Part shown: positions 16,582 through 24,271 of the stretch, piece by piece | Numbering within the stretch: position 1 is the stretch's first letter | Layout: every line of letters starts with the position of its first letter | Source of the DNA: Taishania sp045629585 | GTDB taxonomy: Bacteria; Bacteroidota; Bacteroidia; Flavobacteriales_D; Crocinitomicaceae | Assembly: GCA_045629585.1 (NCBI GenBank) | Contig: JAZQRM010000063.1 | Location: 1 to 58,882, forward strand | Reading direction: 5' to 3' | Length of the DNA: 58,882 nucleotides | Notes under the pieces: generated by a model | Databases searched by the model: none | Told to the model about the DNA's origin: nothing | What the model saw: the letters and a program-made list of their open reading frames with translations, nothing else | Made by a program: the position numbers and the translations under genes

Positions 16582-17910
16582 ATGTTAGAAGACACCCAAA
16601 ATATAGACCCTCTGGTCATGGTTGCACACACCAGTTTAACAACAGGTGATGTGCTTACTTCATTAACAATCATTATTTTACTTTTGGGCTCAGCTCTAAT
16701 GTCAAGCTCAGAATCCGCATTCTTCAGCCTAAGTCCAAACGACCGATTAAAGCTACGCGAAGACCCCTCTAAAAACGCTGCAATAGTACTTCATCTATTA
16801 AATGCTCCTCAGAAATTATTAGCAATCATTCTGATACTCAACAACTTTATAAACGTTGGTATTGTAATACTATCATCTTATCTACTTACCCCACTATTAG
16901 AAGCTATTACCAGTAACCTAGTGAGATCGTTGATTGAAGTTGTCTTAATAACATTTATTCTTTTGCTAATTGGTGAAGTTACTCCTAAAATTTATGGAGC
17001 AAAAAACTCCCTTTCCGTTTCTAAATTTATGGCTAGGCCAATAGCGTTTTTAACAAAAACTCCTCCTATAAACTGGTTCATTTCGATACTTGTAAATGGA
17101 ACAAATTTCATACATAAATACGCTGGTAAAAAAGGCTTTAAAATTTCAAGCGACGAATTAGAAGCTGCCCTAGCACTAACAATGGACGACAATGCGTCCG
17201 ATGAAGAACAAAAAATATTGGAAGGCATTGTCAAGTTTGGCTATACAGATGTTAAACAAATAATGTGTCCTAGAACACAAGTCGTTGCCATAAATTATGA
17301 AGCGTCTTTCGTTGAAGCAATTGCTGTTGTCTTAGAATCTGGCTACTCCAGAATACCTGTTTACACGGGAAATTTAGATAACATTAACGGAATACTTTTC
17401 TCAAAAGATCTTCTTCCTTACCTATCTGAAGGGAAAGAATTTAAGTGGCAAGATTTATTAAGACAATCAATATTTGTCCCTGAAAACAAGAAAAATGACG
17501 ACTTATTAAAAGAGTTCCAATCCAAGAAGATACACATTGCTGTCGTAGTAGACGAATACGGAGGAGTCAGCGGAGTTGTAACGTTAGAAGATGTACTTGA
17601 AGAAATTGTCGGTGAAATAACAGATGAATTTGACAATGAAGAGATTGTGTACACAAAGATAGACGATAAAACATTTCTTTTTGAAGGGAAAACAGCTTTG
17701 GTAGACTTCTACAAAGTCATAGGAATCGACGGAAAATCGTTTGAAGCAAAAAAAGGAGATTCTGAAACTTTAGGTGGATTCATTACAGAAAATGCAGGTA
17801 GAATCCTCAAAAACAACGAACATTTGACCTTCAGCGGAATAAAAATGATTGTTGAATCATCCGATAAAAAAAGAATAAAAATGGTTAAAATAATATTATT
17901 AGATGCGTAA
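16582..17910 (+). CDS. gldE: GldE, CNNM/CorC-type membrane protein with CBS domains
   Basis: A 442-residue inner-membrane protein associated with gliding motility; in Flavobacterium it works with GldD and overexpression can compensate partial gldB defects. The N-terminal DUF21/CNNM region has three to four membrane segments (about 25-160) with MSSSESAFFSLSPNDR. A tandem CBS pair follows (about 215-350: MCPRTQVVAINYEASFVEAI, then IHIAVVVDEYGGVSGVVTLE), and the C-terminal CorC/HlyC-type domain (about 360-440) ends the chain. The order mutY-ssb-gldE-gldD and the 8-bp overlap with gldD support the name. The general family is linked to magnesium or cobalt handling, so a transport role cannot be excluded. 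Confidence 0.93.
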   Translation: MLEDTQNIDPLVMVAHTSLTTGDVLTSLTIIILLLGSALMSSSESAFFSLSPNDRLKLREDPSKNAAIVLHLLNAPQKLLAIILILNNFINVGIVILSSYLLTPLLEAITSNLVRSLIEVVLITFILLLIGEVTPKIYGAKNSLSVSKFMARPIAFLTKTPPINWFISILVNGTNFIHKYAGKKGFKISSDELEAALALTMDDNASDEEQKILEGIVKFGYTDVKQIMCPRTQVVAINYEASFVEAIAVVLESGYSRIPVYTGNLDNINGILFSKDLLPYLSEGKEFKWQDLLRQSIFVPENKKNDDLLKEFQSKKIHIAVVVDEYGGVSGVVTLEDVLEEIVGEITDEFDNEEIVYTKIDDKTFLFEGKTALVDFYKVIGIDGKSFEAKKGDSETLGGFITENAGRILKNNEHLTFSGIKMIVESSDKKRIKMVKIILLDA

Positions 17911-18484
17911 TTTATTTTTAAAAATAGTATTAATTAGTACGATTTCGATAACTCTATCGGCTTGTAGCTCAGACATTGTGGTGCCTAAACCGAGTTTATA
18001 CTTAAGGACAGAATATCCATCTCAAGAATACAAACCAATTGAAGTGGACTGCCCCTATAGCTTTGAAATAAACAAAGATTATTCAATTATAAATGTTCCA
18101 AATCAATTAGCGAACACTTGTCATAGAGAAATTGATTTAGGTAAACTCAACGGAACCTTTCATCTTTCCTATATAAAAATGGAAGAACCCTTATCCTCGT
18201 ACGTGAATTATATTAACGATAAGGTAGAGGAACACTTCGTTAAAGCAAGTGGGAAAAATGTTAGAAACTATGTCAACCCAGAGAAAAAAGTGTATGGGAC
18301 CATATTTGAAATACAAGGAAATGTTGCTACGCCTATACAATTTTACTTAACAGACTCTACAAGTCAATTCTTTTCAGGTATGCTTTATTTTAATTCTGTT
18401 CCAAATTACGATTCCTTAAAGACATCAATAGATTACGTAACGAAAGATTTAGAACACCTGATCAATACCTTTGAATGGAAATAA
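17903..18484 (+). CDS. gldD: Gliding motility lipoprotein GldD
   Basis: A 193-residue lipoprotein required for gliding in F. johnsoniae and linked to the T9SS. The signal peptide ends in the lipobox LSAC (Cys about residue 21). The mature part shows the family pattern PKPSLYLRTEYPSQEYKP, then DCPYSFEINKDYSII, LNGTFHLSYIKMEEPL and a late AT-PIQFYLTDSTSQFFSGML segment. It overlaps gldE by 8 bp and folK by 10 bp, so the three are one coupled transcript. Confidence 0.95.
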   Translation: MRNLFLKIVLISTISITLSACSSDIVVPKPSLYLRTEYPSQEYKPIEVDCPYSFEINKDYSIINVPNQLANTCHREIDLGKLNGTFHLSYIKMEEPLSSYVNYINDKVEEHFVKASGKNVRNYVNPEKKVYGTIFEIQGNVATPIQFYLTDSTSQFFSGMLYFNSVPNYDSLKTSIDYVTKDLEHLINTFEWK

Positions 18485-18981
18485 ACAAAGTCTACTTATC
18501 CCTTGGGAGCAACATGGGGAACCCTTTAAATAATCTAAAAAAAGCAATTATTGAACTTGGGATTGATAGCAAAATAGTAGTCGAAAAGACCTCTTCTTTT
18601 TATGAATCGAGTGCTTGGGGATATGAATCTACCAAAAAATATGTGAATTGCTGTTTAGAAGCCTCGACCTATTTATCTCCTATTGAATTATTAATTTATA
18701 CACAAAAAGTTGAAAAAAAATTAGGACGAATCATAAAAAACGATTACCAAGACCGAACAATTGACATCGATATTCTCTTTTTTAACGACTATATCATAAA
18801 TAAGCACAATTTATCGATACCACACCCACATTGGCAGAGTAGAAATTTTGTTATTAACCCTTTATTAGATATCTTAGATACAATTAAAATAAACGGTGAA
18901 ACAATAAGTATTTTGAATACGAAAATTGCATTTGATAAAGCAAATATTCAATCGTTAAATCAAATAAATAGGTTAAAATGA
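18475..18981 (+). CDS. folK: 2-amino-4-hydroxy-6-hydroxymethyldihydropteridine pyrophosphokinase
   Basis: Transfers pyrophosphate from ATP to hydroxymethyl-dihydropterin in folate synthesis. The 168-residue product has the family motifs: VYLSLGSNMGNPLNNLKKA at the start, TSSFYESSAWGYES (about 43-56) and the signature DRTIDIDILFFND (about 91-103), followed by IPHPHWQSRNFVINPLLDI. Length is normal for HPPK. Its ATG lies inside gldD (10-bp overlap), so expression is coupled to the gliding gene, which is a purely organisational link as far as can be seen. Confidence 0.95.
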   Translation: MEINKVYLSLGSNMGNPLNNLKKAIIELGIDSKIVVEKTSSFYESSAWGYESTKKYVNCCLEASTYLSPIELLIYTQKVEKKLGRIIKNDYQDRTIDIDILFFNDYIINKHNLSIPHPHWQSRNFVINPLLDILDTIKINGETISILNTKIAFDKANIQSLNQINRLK

Positions 18982-19171
18982 ATAGAAAAATTAAAAGATT
19001 TATTTTGATTATTTTTTTTTAACATTTCACTAAAAGTAGATACTAAGCTAAAATCCTAGTCTTTACATGGTTTTGGTTAAAAAAAAGGGGAAATGAAATA
19101 TCAATTAAAGTTTGGTAGAGAATAAAATTTATTTAGATTTGCAACAATATTTGGTAAGAATTTATTACAAG

Positions 19172-20857
19172 ATGAATATGAAAAAACAAAGTATCAAAGG
19201 GTTAGCATTTGTTGCAATGGCTGGAACATTAGTTACTAGCTGTAACCTATTAAAAGATCTTGATTACACAGTTACTCCTAGTCCATTAGAGATGCATGGA
19301 GATTCCGTACGTGTTAAAGTTGAGGTAACTTTACCAGAAAAAGGTATTAATAAGAAAGCATCTGCAGAAATCCAACCAATGTTAGCTTCTACTTCATTGA
19401 AGCCAATTAACATTCAAGGAGAGAAAGCAGAAGGAAATGGTACTGTTATTCCATACAAAGCTGGAGGAAAAGTTACATTTACAGATGTAGTTCCTTACAA
19501 AGCAGACATGGAATTCACTGAATTGACAATTTCTGGTCGTGTATACAAAGGCGGTAAAGAAAAAGAAAAAGCAGCTTTTGGACCTGAAATAATTGCTTAC
19601 GGAACGATTATAACTCCTTTATTAGTAAACGCAGACTATAAAGTAATCTATGATGCTGATAAATTCAAGAGAGTTACAGAAGAAAAAGGTCTAGCTCAAA
19701 TCAACTATTTGAAAGGATCTCCTGTAGTACGTCCAGCAGAATTAAAAGATGCAGACATCAAAGCTTTACAATCTTGGTTTGCAGGAGCTGAAAGCAATGC
19801 TAAAATTGATTTAAAAAACATAACAATTGTTGGTTATGCATCTCCTGAAGGAGAAGAAGATTTCAATAACACGTTATCTACTGAGCGTGCTGAAACTGCA
19901 AAAACGGCTACTGTTAAATTAGCAAAAGACGCTAAAAACGCTAAAGGACAAACTGAAATCTACCGTTTAGAAGGTAAAGGTGAAGATTACGAAGGGTTCA
20001 AAAAAGAGCTAAACGCATCAACTAAGTTCCCAGAAGATGAGAAAAACTTAATCTTCCGTGTATTAGAAATGTATTCTGACTTGAATAAGCGTGATGAGGA
20101 AATGCGTGCAATGGGTAAAACTTTCAACGAATTGGAGAAAGACATATTCCCTGCTTTACGTCGTTCTGAAATTCACGTTAATTATGCTTTAACAGGATAT
20201 TCTGATGAAGAATTAAAAGCTATATCTGTTTCTAAACCTGATAGCTTAAACTTAGAAGAGTTATTATTTACAGCAACTTTAACTAACGACTTAAATGAAA
20301 AACTTCGTTTGTACCAAGTAGCTGCTAAAAAATACCCTCAAGATTACCGTTGTGTTAACAACATCGGTGCAGTTTACTTCCAACAAAACAAAATCGATGA
20401 TGCAAAAGCTGAATTTGAAAAAGCAAACTCTATGAAAGATAATGCAGTTTCAAAAAACAACTTGGCAGCAATCGCAGGTGTTAAAGGAGATCGTAAAAAA
20501 GCACAAGAATTGTTGAAGCAAGCAGCAGGAGCTGGTGAAGAAGTTAAATACAACCAAGGAATCTTAGATGTATTAGACGGAAAATATGCAGCTGCAGTTT
20601 CTAACTTTGGAAATGAGCCTACATTCAACAAAGCATTAGCGCAATTGTTAAACGGTAACAATGATGCTGCTCTTAAAACAATCAACCAATCTCCTGATGC
20701 TGAATCTGGACAAGGATATTATTTAAAAGCAATCATTGCAGCTCGTCAAAACAACGCAACTGAATCATTGTCTAACATCGAGAAAGCTATCGCTAAAAAT
20801 CCTGAATGGAAAGCAAAATATGCTAAAGATCGTGAATTCTTGAAGTTCCAAAACTAA
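19172..20857 (+). CDS. Lipoprotein with an OmpA-like domain and TPR repeats
   Basis: About 561 residues from the ATG at 19172; the frame is open up to a TTG at 19112, but the first ATG gives a proper lipoprotein signal (GTLVTSC, Cys about residue 24). The N-terminal part (about 30-180) is beta-rich. A middle section carries an OmpA-like peptidoglycan-binding pattern (ITIVGYASPEGEEDFNNTLS, TERAETA), though with an unusually long insert. The C-terminal 200 residues are TPR-like (KYPQDYRCVNNIGAVYFQQN, FEKANSMKDNAVSKNNLAAI). It is likely an outer-membrane-attached protein that touches peptidoglycan; related proteins occur in Bacteroidetes but the function is unknown. A strong terminator follows; the gene stands alone. 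Confidence 0.88.
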   Translation: MNMKKQSIKGLAFVAMAGTLVTSCNLLKDLDYTVTPSPLEMHGDSVRVKVEVTLPEKGINKKASAEIQPMLASTSLKPINIQGEKAEGNGTVIPYKAGGKVTFTDVVPYKADMEFTELTISGRVYKGGKEKEKAAFGPEIIAYGTIITPLLVNADYKVIYDADKFKRVTEEKGLAQINYLKGSPVVRPAELKDADIKALQSWFAGAESNAKIDLKNITIVGYASPEGEEDFNNTLSTERAETAKTATVKLAKDAKNAKGQTEIYRLEGKGEDYEGFKKELNASTKFPEDEKNLIFRVLEMYSDLNKRDEEMRAMGKTFNELEKDIFPALRRSEIHVNYALTGYSDEELKAISVSKPDSLNLEELLFTATLTNDLNEKLRLYQVAAKKYPQDYRCVNNIGAVYFQQNKIDDAKAEFEKANSMKDNAVSKNNLAAIAGVKGDRKKAQELLKQAAGAGEEVKYNQGILDVLDGKYAAAVSNFGNEPTFNKALAQLLNGNNDAALKTINQSPDAESGQGYYLKAIIAARQNNATESLSNIEKAIAKNPEWKAKYAKDREFLKFQN

Positions 20858-20879
20858 TCAAGAACTGATATTATACTTG

Positions 20880-20908
20880 AGCCCTTCTTTCTAGAAGGGC
20901 TTTTTTTT
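20880..20908 (+). terminator. Rho-independent terminator after the 19172 gene
   Basis: An 8-bp GC-rich stem GCCCTTCT / AGAAGGGC with the loop TTCT, followed by eight Ts, about 23 bp after the stop codon. It is one of the clearest terminators of the window. Confidence 0.95.
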
Positions 20909-21011
20909 ATTACTTTTTTAACTGAAATAGCTCTATTAAAGAGTAATTACATTAACTTCGCAACCAACTACTTTATAGAGTAGTCCAGTCAGAAAACAAA
21001 AACTTTTTAAT

Positions 21012-22283
21012 ATGGCAAACGACATATTTGATAAAATCCAACAGAACAGAGGTCCTATTGGAAAATACTCTAAAGGAGTTCATGGATATTTTACTTTCCC
21101 TAAATTGGAAGGGGAAATTGGACCAAGAATGACATTCCGAGGAAAAGAATGCTTAGTATGGTCTTTAAATAACTACTTAGGATTAGCAAATCATCCTGAA
21201 GTAAGAGAAGTTGATGCCCAAGCCGCTGCACAATACGGAATGGCTTACCCAATGGGAGCTCGTATGATGACTGGACAAACAGCAGAACATGAAGCTTTCG
21301 AAAGAGAAATCGCTGAATTCATGGGGAAAGAAGATGCAACTTTGTTGAACTTCGGTTTCCAAGGAATGGTTTCAGCAATTGATACTTTAACTGGAAGAAA
21401 CGATGTAATCGTTTACGATAGTGAATCTCATGCTTGTATATTAGATGGTATGCGTTTACATACAGGTAAACGTTTCGTATTCCAACACAATGACATGGAA
21501 TCATTTGATAAACAAATGAAAAATGCTTCTGCTTTAGCTGCAAAAACAGGTGGAGGGATCTTAGTTATTACTGAAGGTGTTTTCGGAATGGCAGGTGACC
21601 AAGGAAAACTTAAAGAGATTGTAGATTTTAGGAAATCAGGGAAATATAATTTCCGCCTTTTTGTGGATGATGCACATGGATTTGGTACACTAGGTGCTAC
21701 AGGTCAAGGTGCTGCAGAAGAGCAAGGAGTGCAAGACGAAATCGATATTTTATTTGGAACTTTCGCTAAATCAATGGCTTCTGTAGGTGGTTTTATTTGT
21801 GCAAAAGAAGACGTTATAGAATTCTTACGTTACAATATGAGATCTCAAATTTATGCAAAAGCATTACCAATGGTAAATACAATTGGTGCTCGCAAGCGCT
21901 TAGATTTAATCAAAAAACATCCTGAGTTTAAGGCTAAACTTTGGGAGGTAACAAACGCTCTTCAAACTGGATTCCGTCAAGCTGGATTTGACATAGGTAA
22001 AACAAATACTTGTGTTACTCCAGTATTTATGAAAGGTAATTTGGCTGAAGCAACAAACTTAACGTTTGATTTACGTGAAAACTACGGTATCTTCTGTTCA
22101 ATCGTTATCTATCCTGTTGTACCAAAAGACGTGATCATGTTGCGTATTATACCAACTGCTTCTCACAGTATTGAAGATGTTGAATATACAATTGAAACAT
22201 TCAAGAAATTGAAAGTGAAGTTAGAAAATGGTGAATACCAATCAGAGGAATTGGCTACTGTTGAAGTAGATGGAAAGAAATAA
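21012..22283 (+). CDS. PLP-dependent alpha-oxoamine synthase (serine/cysteate acyltransferase or AONS/KBL type)
   Basis: A 423-residue fold-type I PLP enzyme that would condense an amino acid with an acyl-CoA or acyl-ACP, releasing carbon dioxide. Seen in the sequence: SLNNYLGLANHPEV at the N-terminus, MGARMMTGQTAEHEAFE, DSESHACILDGMRL, the PLP-binding VDDAHGFGTLG (Asp219, His222) and the Schiff-base lysine in FGTFAKSMASVGGF (Lys253). The family includes glycine C-acetyltransferase, 8-amino-7-oxononanoate synthase, serine palmitoyltransferase and the cysteate acyltransferase of sulfonolipid synthesis. No biotin or threonine-degradation gene is nearby. Bacteroidota often use this enzyme for sphingolipids or sulfonolipids, so that role is favoured but not proven. 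A terminator follows, so it is monocistronic. Confidence 0.85.
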   Translation: MANDIFDKIQQNRGPIGKYSKGVHGYFTFPKLEGEIGPRMTFRGKECLVWSLNNYLGLANHPEVREVDAQAAAQYGMAYPMGARMMTGQTAEHEAFEREIAEFMGKEDATLLNFGFQGMVSAIDTLTGRNDVIVYDSESHACILDGMRLHTGKRFVFQHNDMESFDKQMKNASALAAKTGGGILVITEGVFGMAGDQGKLKEIVDFRKSGKYNFRLFVDDAHGFGTLGATGQGAAEEQGVQDEIDILFGTFAKSMASVGGFICAKEDVIEFLRYNMRSQIYAKALPMVNTIGARKRLDLIKKHPEFKAKLWEVTNALQTGFRQAGFDIGKTNTCVTPVFMKGNLAEATNLTFDLRENYGIFCSIVIYPVVPKDVIMLRIIPTASHSIEDVEYTIETFKKLKVKLENGEYQSEELATVEVDGKK

Positions 22284-22302
22284 TAAATCTTAATATCAAA
22301 TC

Positions 22303-22330
22303 AGGGAGCTCTTAAGGCTCCCTTTTTTTT
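22303..22330 (+). terminator. Rho-independent terminator after the oxoamine synthase gene
   Basis: A 7-bp stem AGGGAGC / GCTCCCT with a 7-base loop and an eight-base T run; it ends only 5 bp before the helicase ATG, so the helicase gene starts almost on the terminator's tail. Confidence 0.9.
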
Positions 22331-22335
22331 ATGTT

Positions 22336-24123
22336 ATGAATAGAGAACAAATTTTACATTTAATTGAAGAAGAAAGTCAAGTTCAACGAAAACGATTTCA
22401 ATCGGCGGATAACTTTAACCAATTAAAAAAGGATGGACTCCTCCTTCACCCTATTCATGTAGGAAAAAAAAGTTATGGATACCTTGATTATCCAGAATTT
22501 ACATTCAAAGTTCCCTATCAACAAAATGGCCAATTATTCAAATCTGGATCCCCGATAGAAATAATCACACCAACAGAAAGAATAAAGGCGCTATTAATAA
22601 GCTTTGATGGAAAAAATGGAGAATGTCGTATCTACAAATCAGAGTTTCCAGATGAAATAAATGATGGAACCATAGGTCTACGTATAGCTTTTGATGAACA
22701 CACCAATGAAGTTATGCTTAATGCCATTAAAAACATAGACAGTAATAAAAGGACGGCTTCACTATTCAATAAAATATATGCCAACTTGAATTTTGGTTTA
22801 GATCTACAAAAAACAGAAATAACTGCTTTTAAAAATGAAAATTTGAATCCTAGCCAAAAGGACGCCGTTTCATTTTTCACAACAATAAATCCCCTTGGAA
22901 TACTTCAAGGACCTCCTGGGACAGGAAAAACAACAACAATAATTGAACTTGTTTATCAGAAGATTAACAAAGATCAAAATATACTAATAAGCGCACCTAG
23001 TAATGCCGCAATTGACCATATCGGTATTCAGCTTAAAAACAAATCAATTGACTTTATTCGTTTAGGAAACAATTCCAAGGTAGATGAGCAAATCCGTTCG
23101 TTTACAATGGAAGGTAAAATGGAACAATCTAATTTACAACAACAAATAAAAAAATTAAGAATTCAATCCGACCAATATCGCAAGATGGCCACAAGCTATA
23201 AACGTAATTTTGGTAAAGATGAACGAGATCAACGAAAACTTTTATTGCAAGAAGTCAAAAACATAAGAGCACATATTCAACAATTACAGAGTGACTTTAT
23301 GTCTGACTCATTAAATAAAACAAAAGTGATCATAGGTACACCTGTCGCTATTTACGATGCACGATTAGAATATGACTCGTTTGACTCCCTTATTATCGAT
23401 GAAGCAGCACAATGTTTAGACCCCTTGATATGGGCAATCGCTCCTTTGGCCCATCAATTAATTCTTATTGGCGATCCATTTCAACTCCCCCCAACTGTTC
23501 TTTCAAATAATGAACTTAAAACAACTTTATTAGATCGTCTAATTAAACACCCAGAAGCAAAATTATTAAACGTTCAGTACAGAATGCCTGATGTAATGAT
23601 GCAATACTCTAATCAAGTTTTCTATGACAACCAATTAACTTCTAATTGGATAGAAGAATCCGCATGTGAATACACTTTTTACGACACAGCAGGAAGTGAG
23701 GCATTAGAAAGGATCGATGAAGAAAATGGATCTATTTATAATGACGAAGAAATCAATTTTATTAAATTACTGATTGATAAAAAAGAACTCAATGCTGCTG
23801 ATACAATTATAATCTCGCCTTATTCTGCACAAGTCTCCCGATTAAGAACCGCATTCCCTTCCTTTAAATCCACTACAATTGATGGAGTACAAGGACAAGA
23901 ATCTATGAACGTAATCGTTAGTTTAGTACGTTCAAACTCATCAAAAAACATAGGTTTTTTATCTGATTACAGAAGGATGAATGTTGCCTTAACTCGTTCA
24001 AAATCCAAACTCTACATCATTGGAGATAGCTCCACATTAAGTCATGACAAATTCTTTAAAGAACTAATAGAGTTTTACGAACAAAATGCAATTTACGACA
24101 GTATCTTCACTTTACTTTACTGA
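22336..24123 (+). CDS. Superfamily 1 DNA/RNA helicase (UPF1/IGHMBP2-like)
   Basis: A 595-residue ATP-dependent helicase. Walker A is ILQGPPGTGKTTTIIELV (about residues 189-206), motif II is LIIDEAAQCLDP (about 353-364), motif III LILIGDPFQLPPTVL, motif IV NVQYRMPDVMM, and the late motifs TTIDGVQGQESMNVIV and RRMNVALTRSKSKLYIIGD. The order is that of UPF1-like SF1B helicases; the N-terminal 180 residues are the usual beta-barrel-type region, and an insertion of coiled-coil character (about 270-315) separates motifs Ia and II. Length is close to bacterial single-domain members. It has no partner gene and starts directly behind a terminator. Whether it works on DNA or RNA is not decidable here. 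Confidence 0.93.
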   Translation: MNREQILHLIEEESQVQRKRFQSADNFNQLKKDGLLLHPIHVGKKSYGYLDYPEFTFKVPYQQNGQLFKSGSPIEIITPTERIKALLISFDGKNGECRIYKSEFPDEINDGTIGLRIAFDEHTNEVMLNAIKNIDSNKRTASLFNKIYANLNFGLDLQKTEITAFKNENLNPSQKDAVSFFTTINPLGILQGPPGTGKTTTIIELVYQKINKDQNILISAPSNAAIDHIGIQLKNKSIDFIRLGNNSKVDEQIRSFTMEGKMEQSNLQQQIKKLRIQSDQYRKMATSYKRNFGKDERDQRKLLLQEVKNIRAHIQQLQSDFMSDSLNKTKVIIGTPVAIYDARLEYDSFDSLIIDEAAQCLDPLIWAIAPLAHQLILIGDPFQLPPTVLSNNELKTTLLDRLIKHPEAKLLNVQYRMPDVMMQYSNQVFYDNQLTSNWIEESACEYTFYDTAGSEALERIDEENGSIYNDEEINFIKLLIDKKELNAADTIIISPYSAQVSRLRTAFPSFKSTTIDGVQGQESMNVIVSLVRSNSSKNIGFLSDYRRMNVALTRSKSKLYIIGDSSTLSHDKFFKELIEFYEQNAIYDSIFTLLY

Positions 24124-24152
24124 TTAAATTTTAACTTTTTTTATTTTCAATA

Positions 24153-24184
24153 TTGACCTTTAGAAACGATTTATTTTATCTTTG
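24153..24184 (+). promoter_or_regulatory. Promoter of the T9SS module (TTG-N21-TATCTTTG)
   Basis: TTG at 24153-24155, a 21-base spacer, and an exact -7 box TATCTTTG at 24177-24184, close to the published Bacteroidota layout. The leader to the ATG at 24272 is about 80 bases. It is the only good promoter seen before the three-gene module. Confidence 0.6.
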
Positions 24185-24271
24185 TTAGATTAAGTAGAGA
24201 ACCGACCATTAACTCTCTACTTATTTTGAGTATCTACCACTCAAATTATTGACCATTTTAATTAAATTAGT

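Noticed and set aside
19112..19171. TTG start of the OmpA/TPR lipoprotein at 19112
   Set aside because: It would put about 20 charged residues before the lipoprotein signal peptide; the ATG at 19172 gives a normal one.
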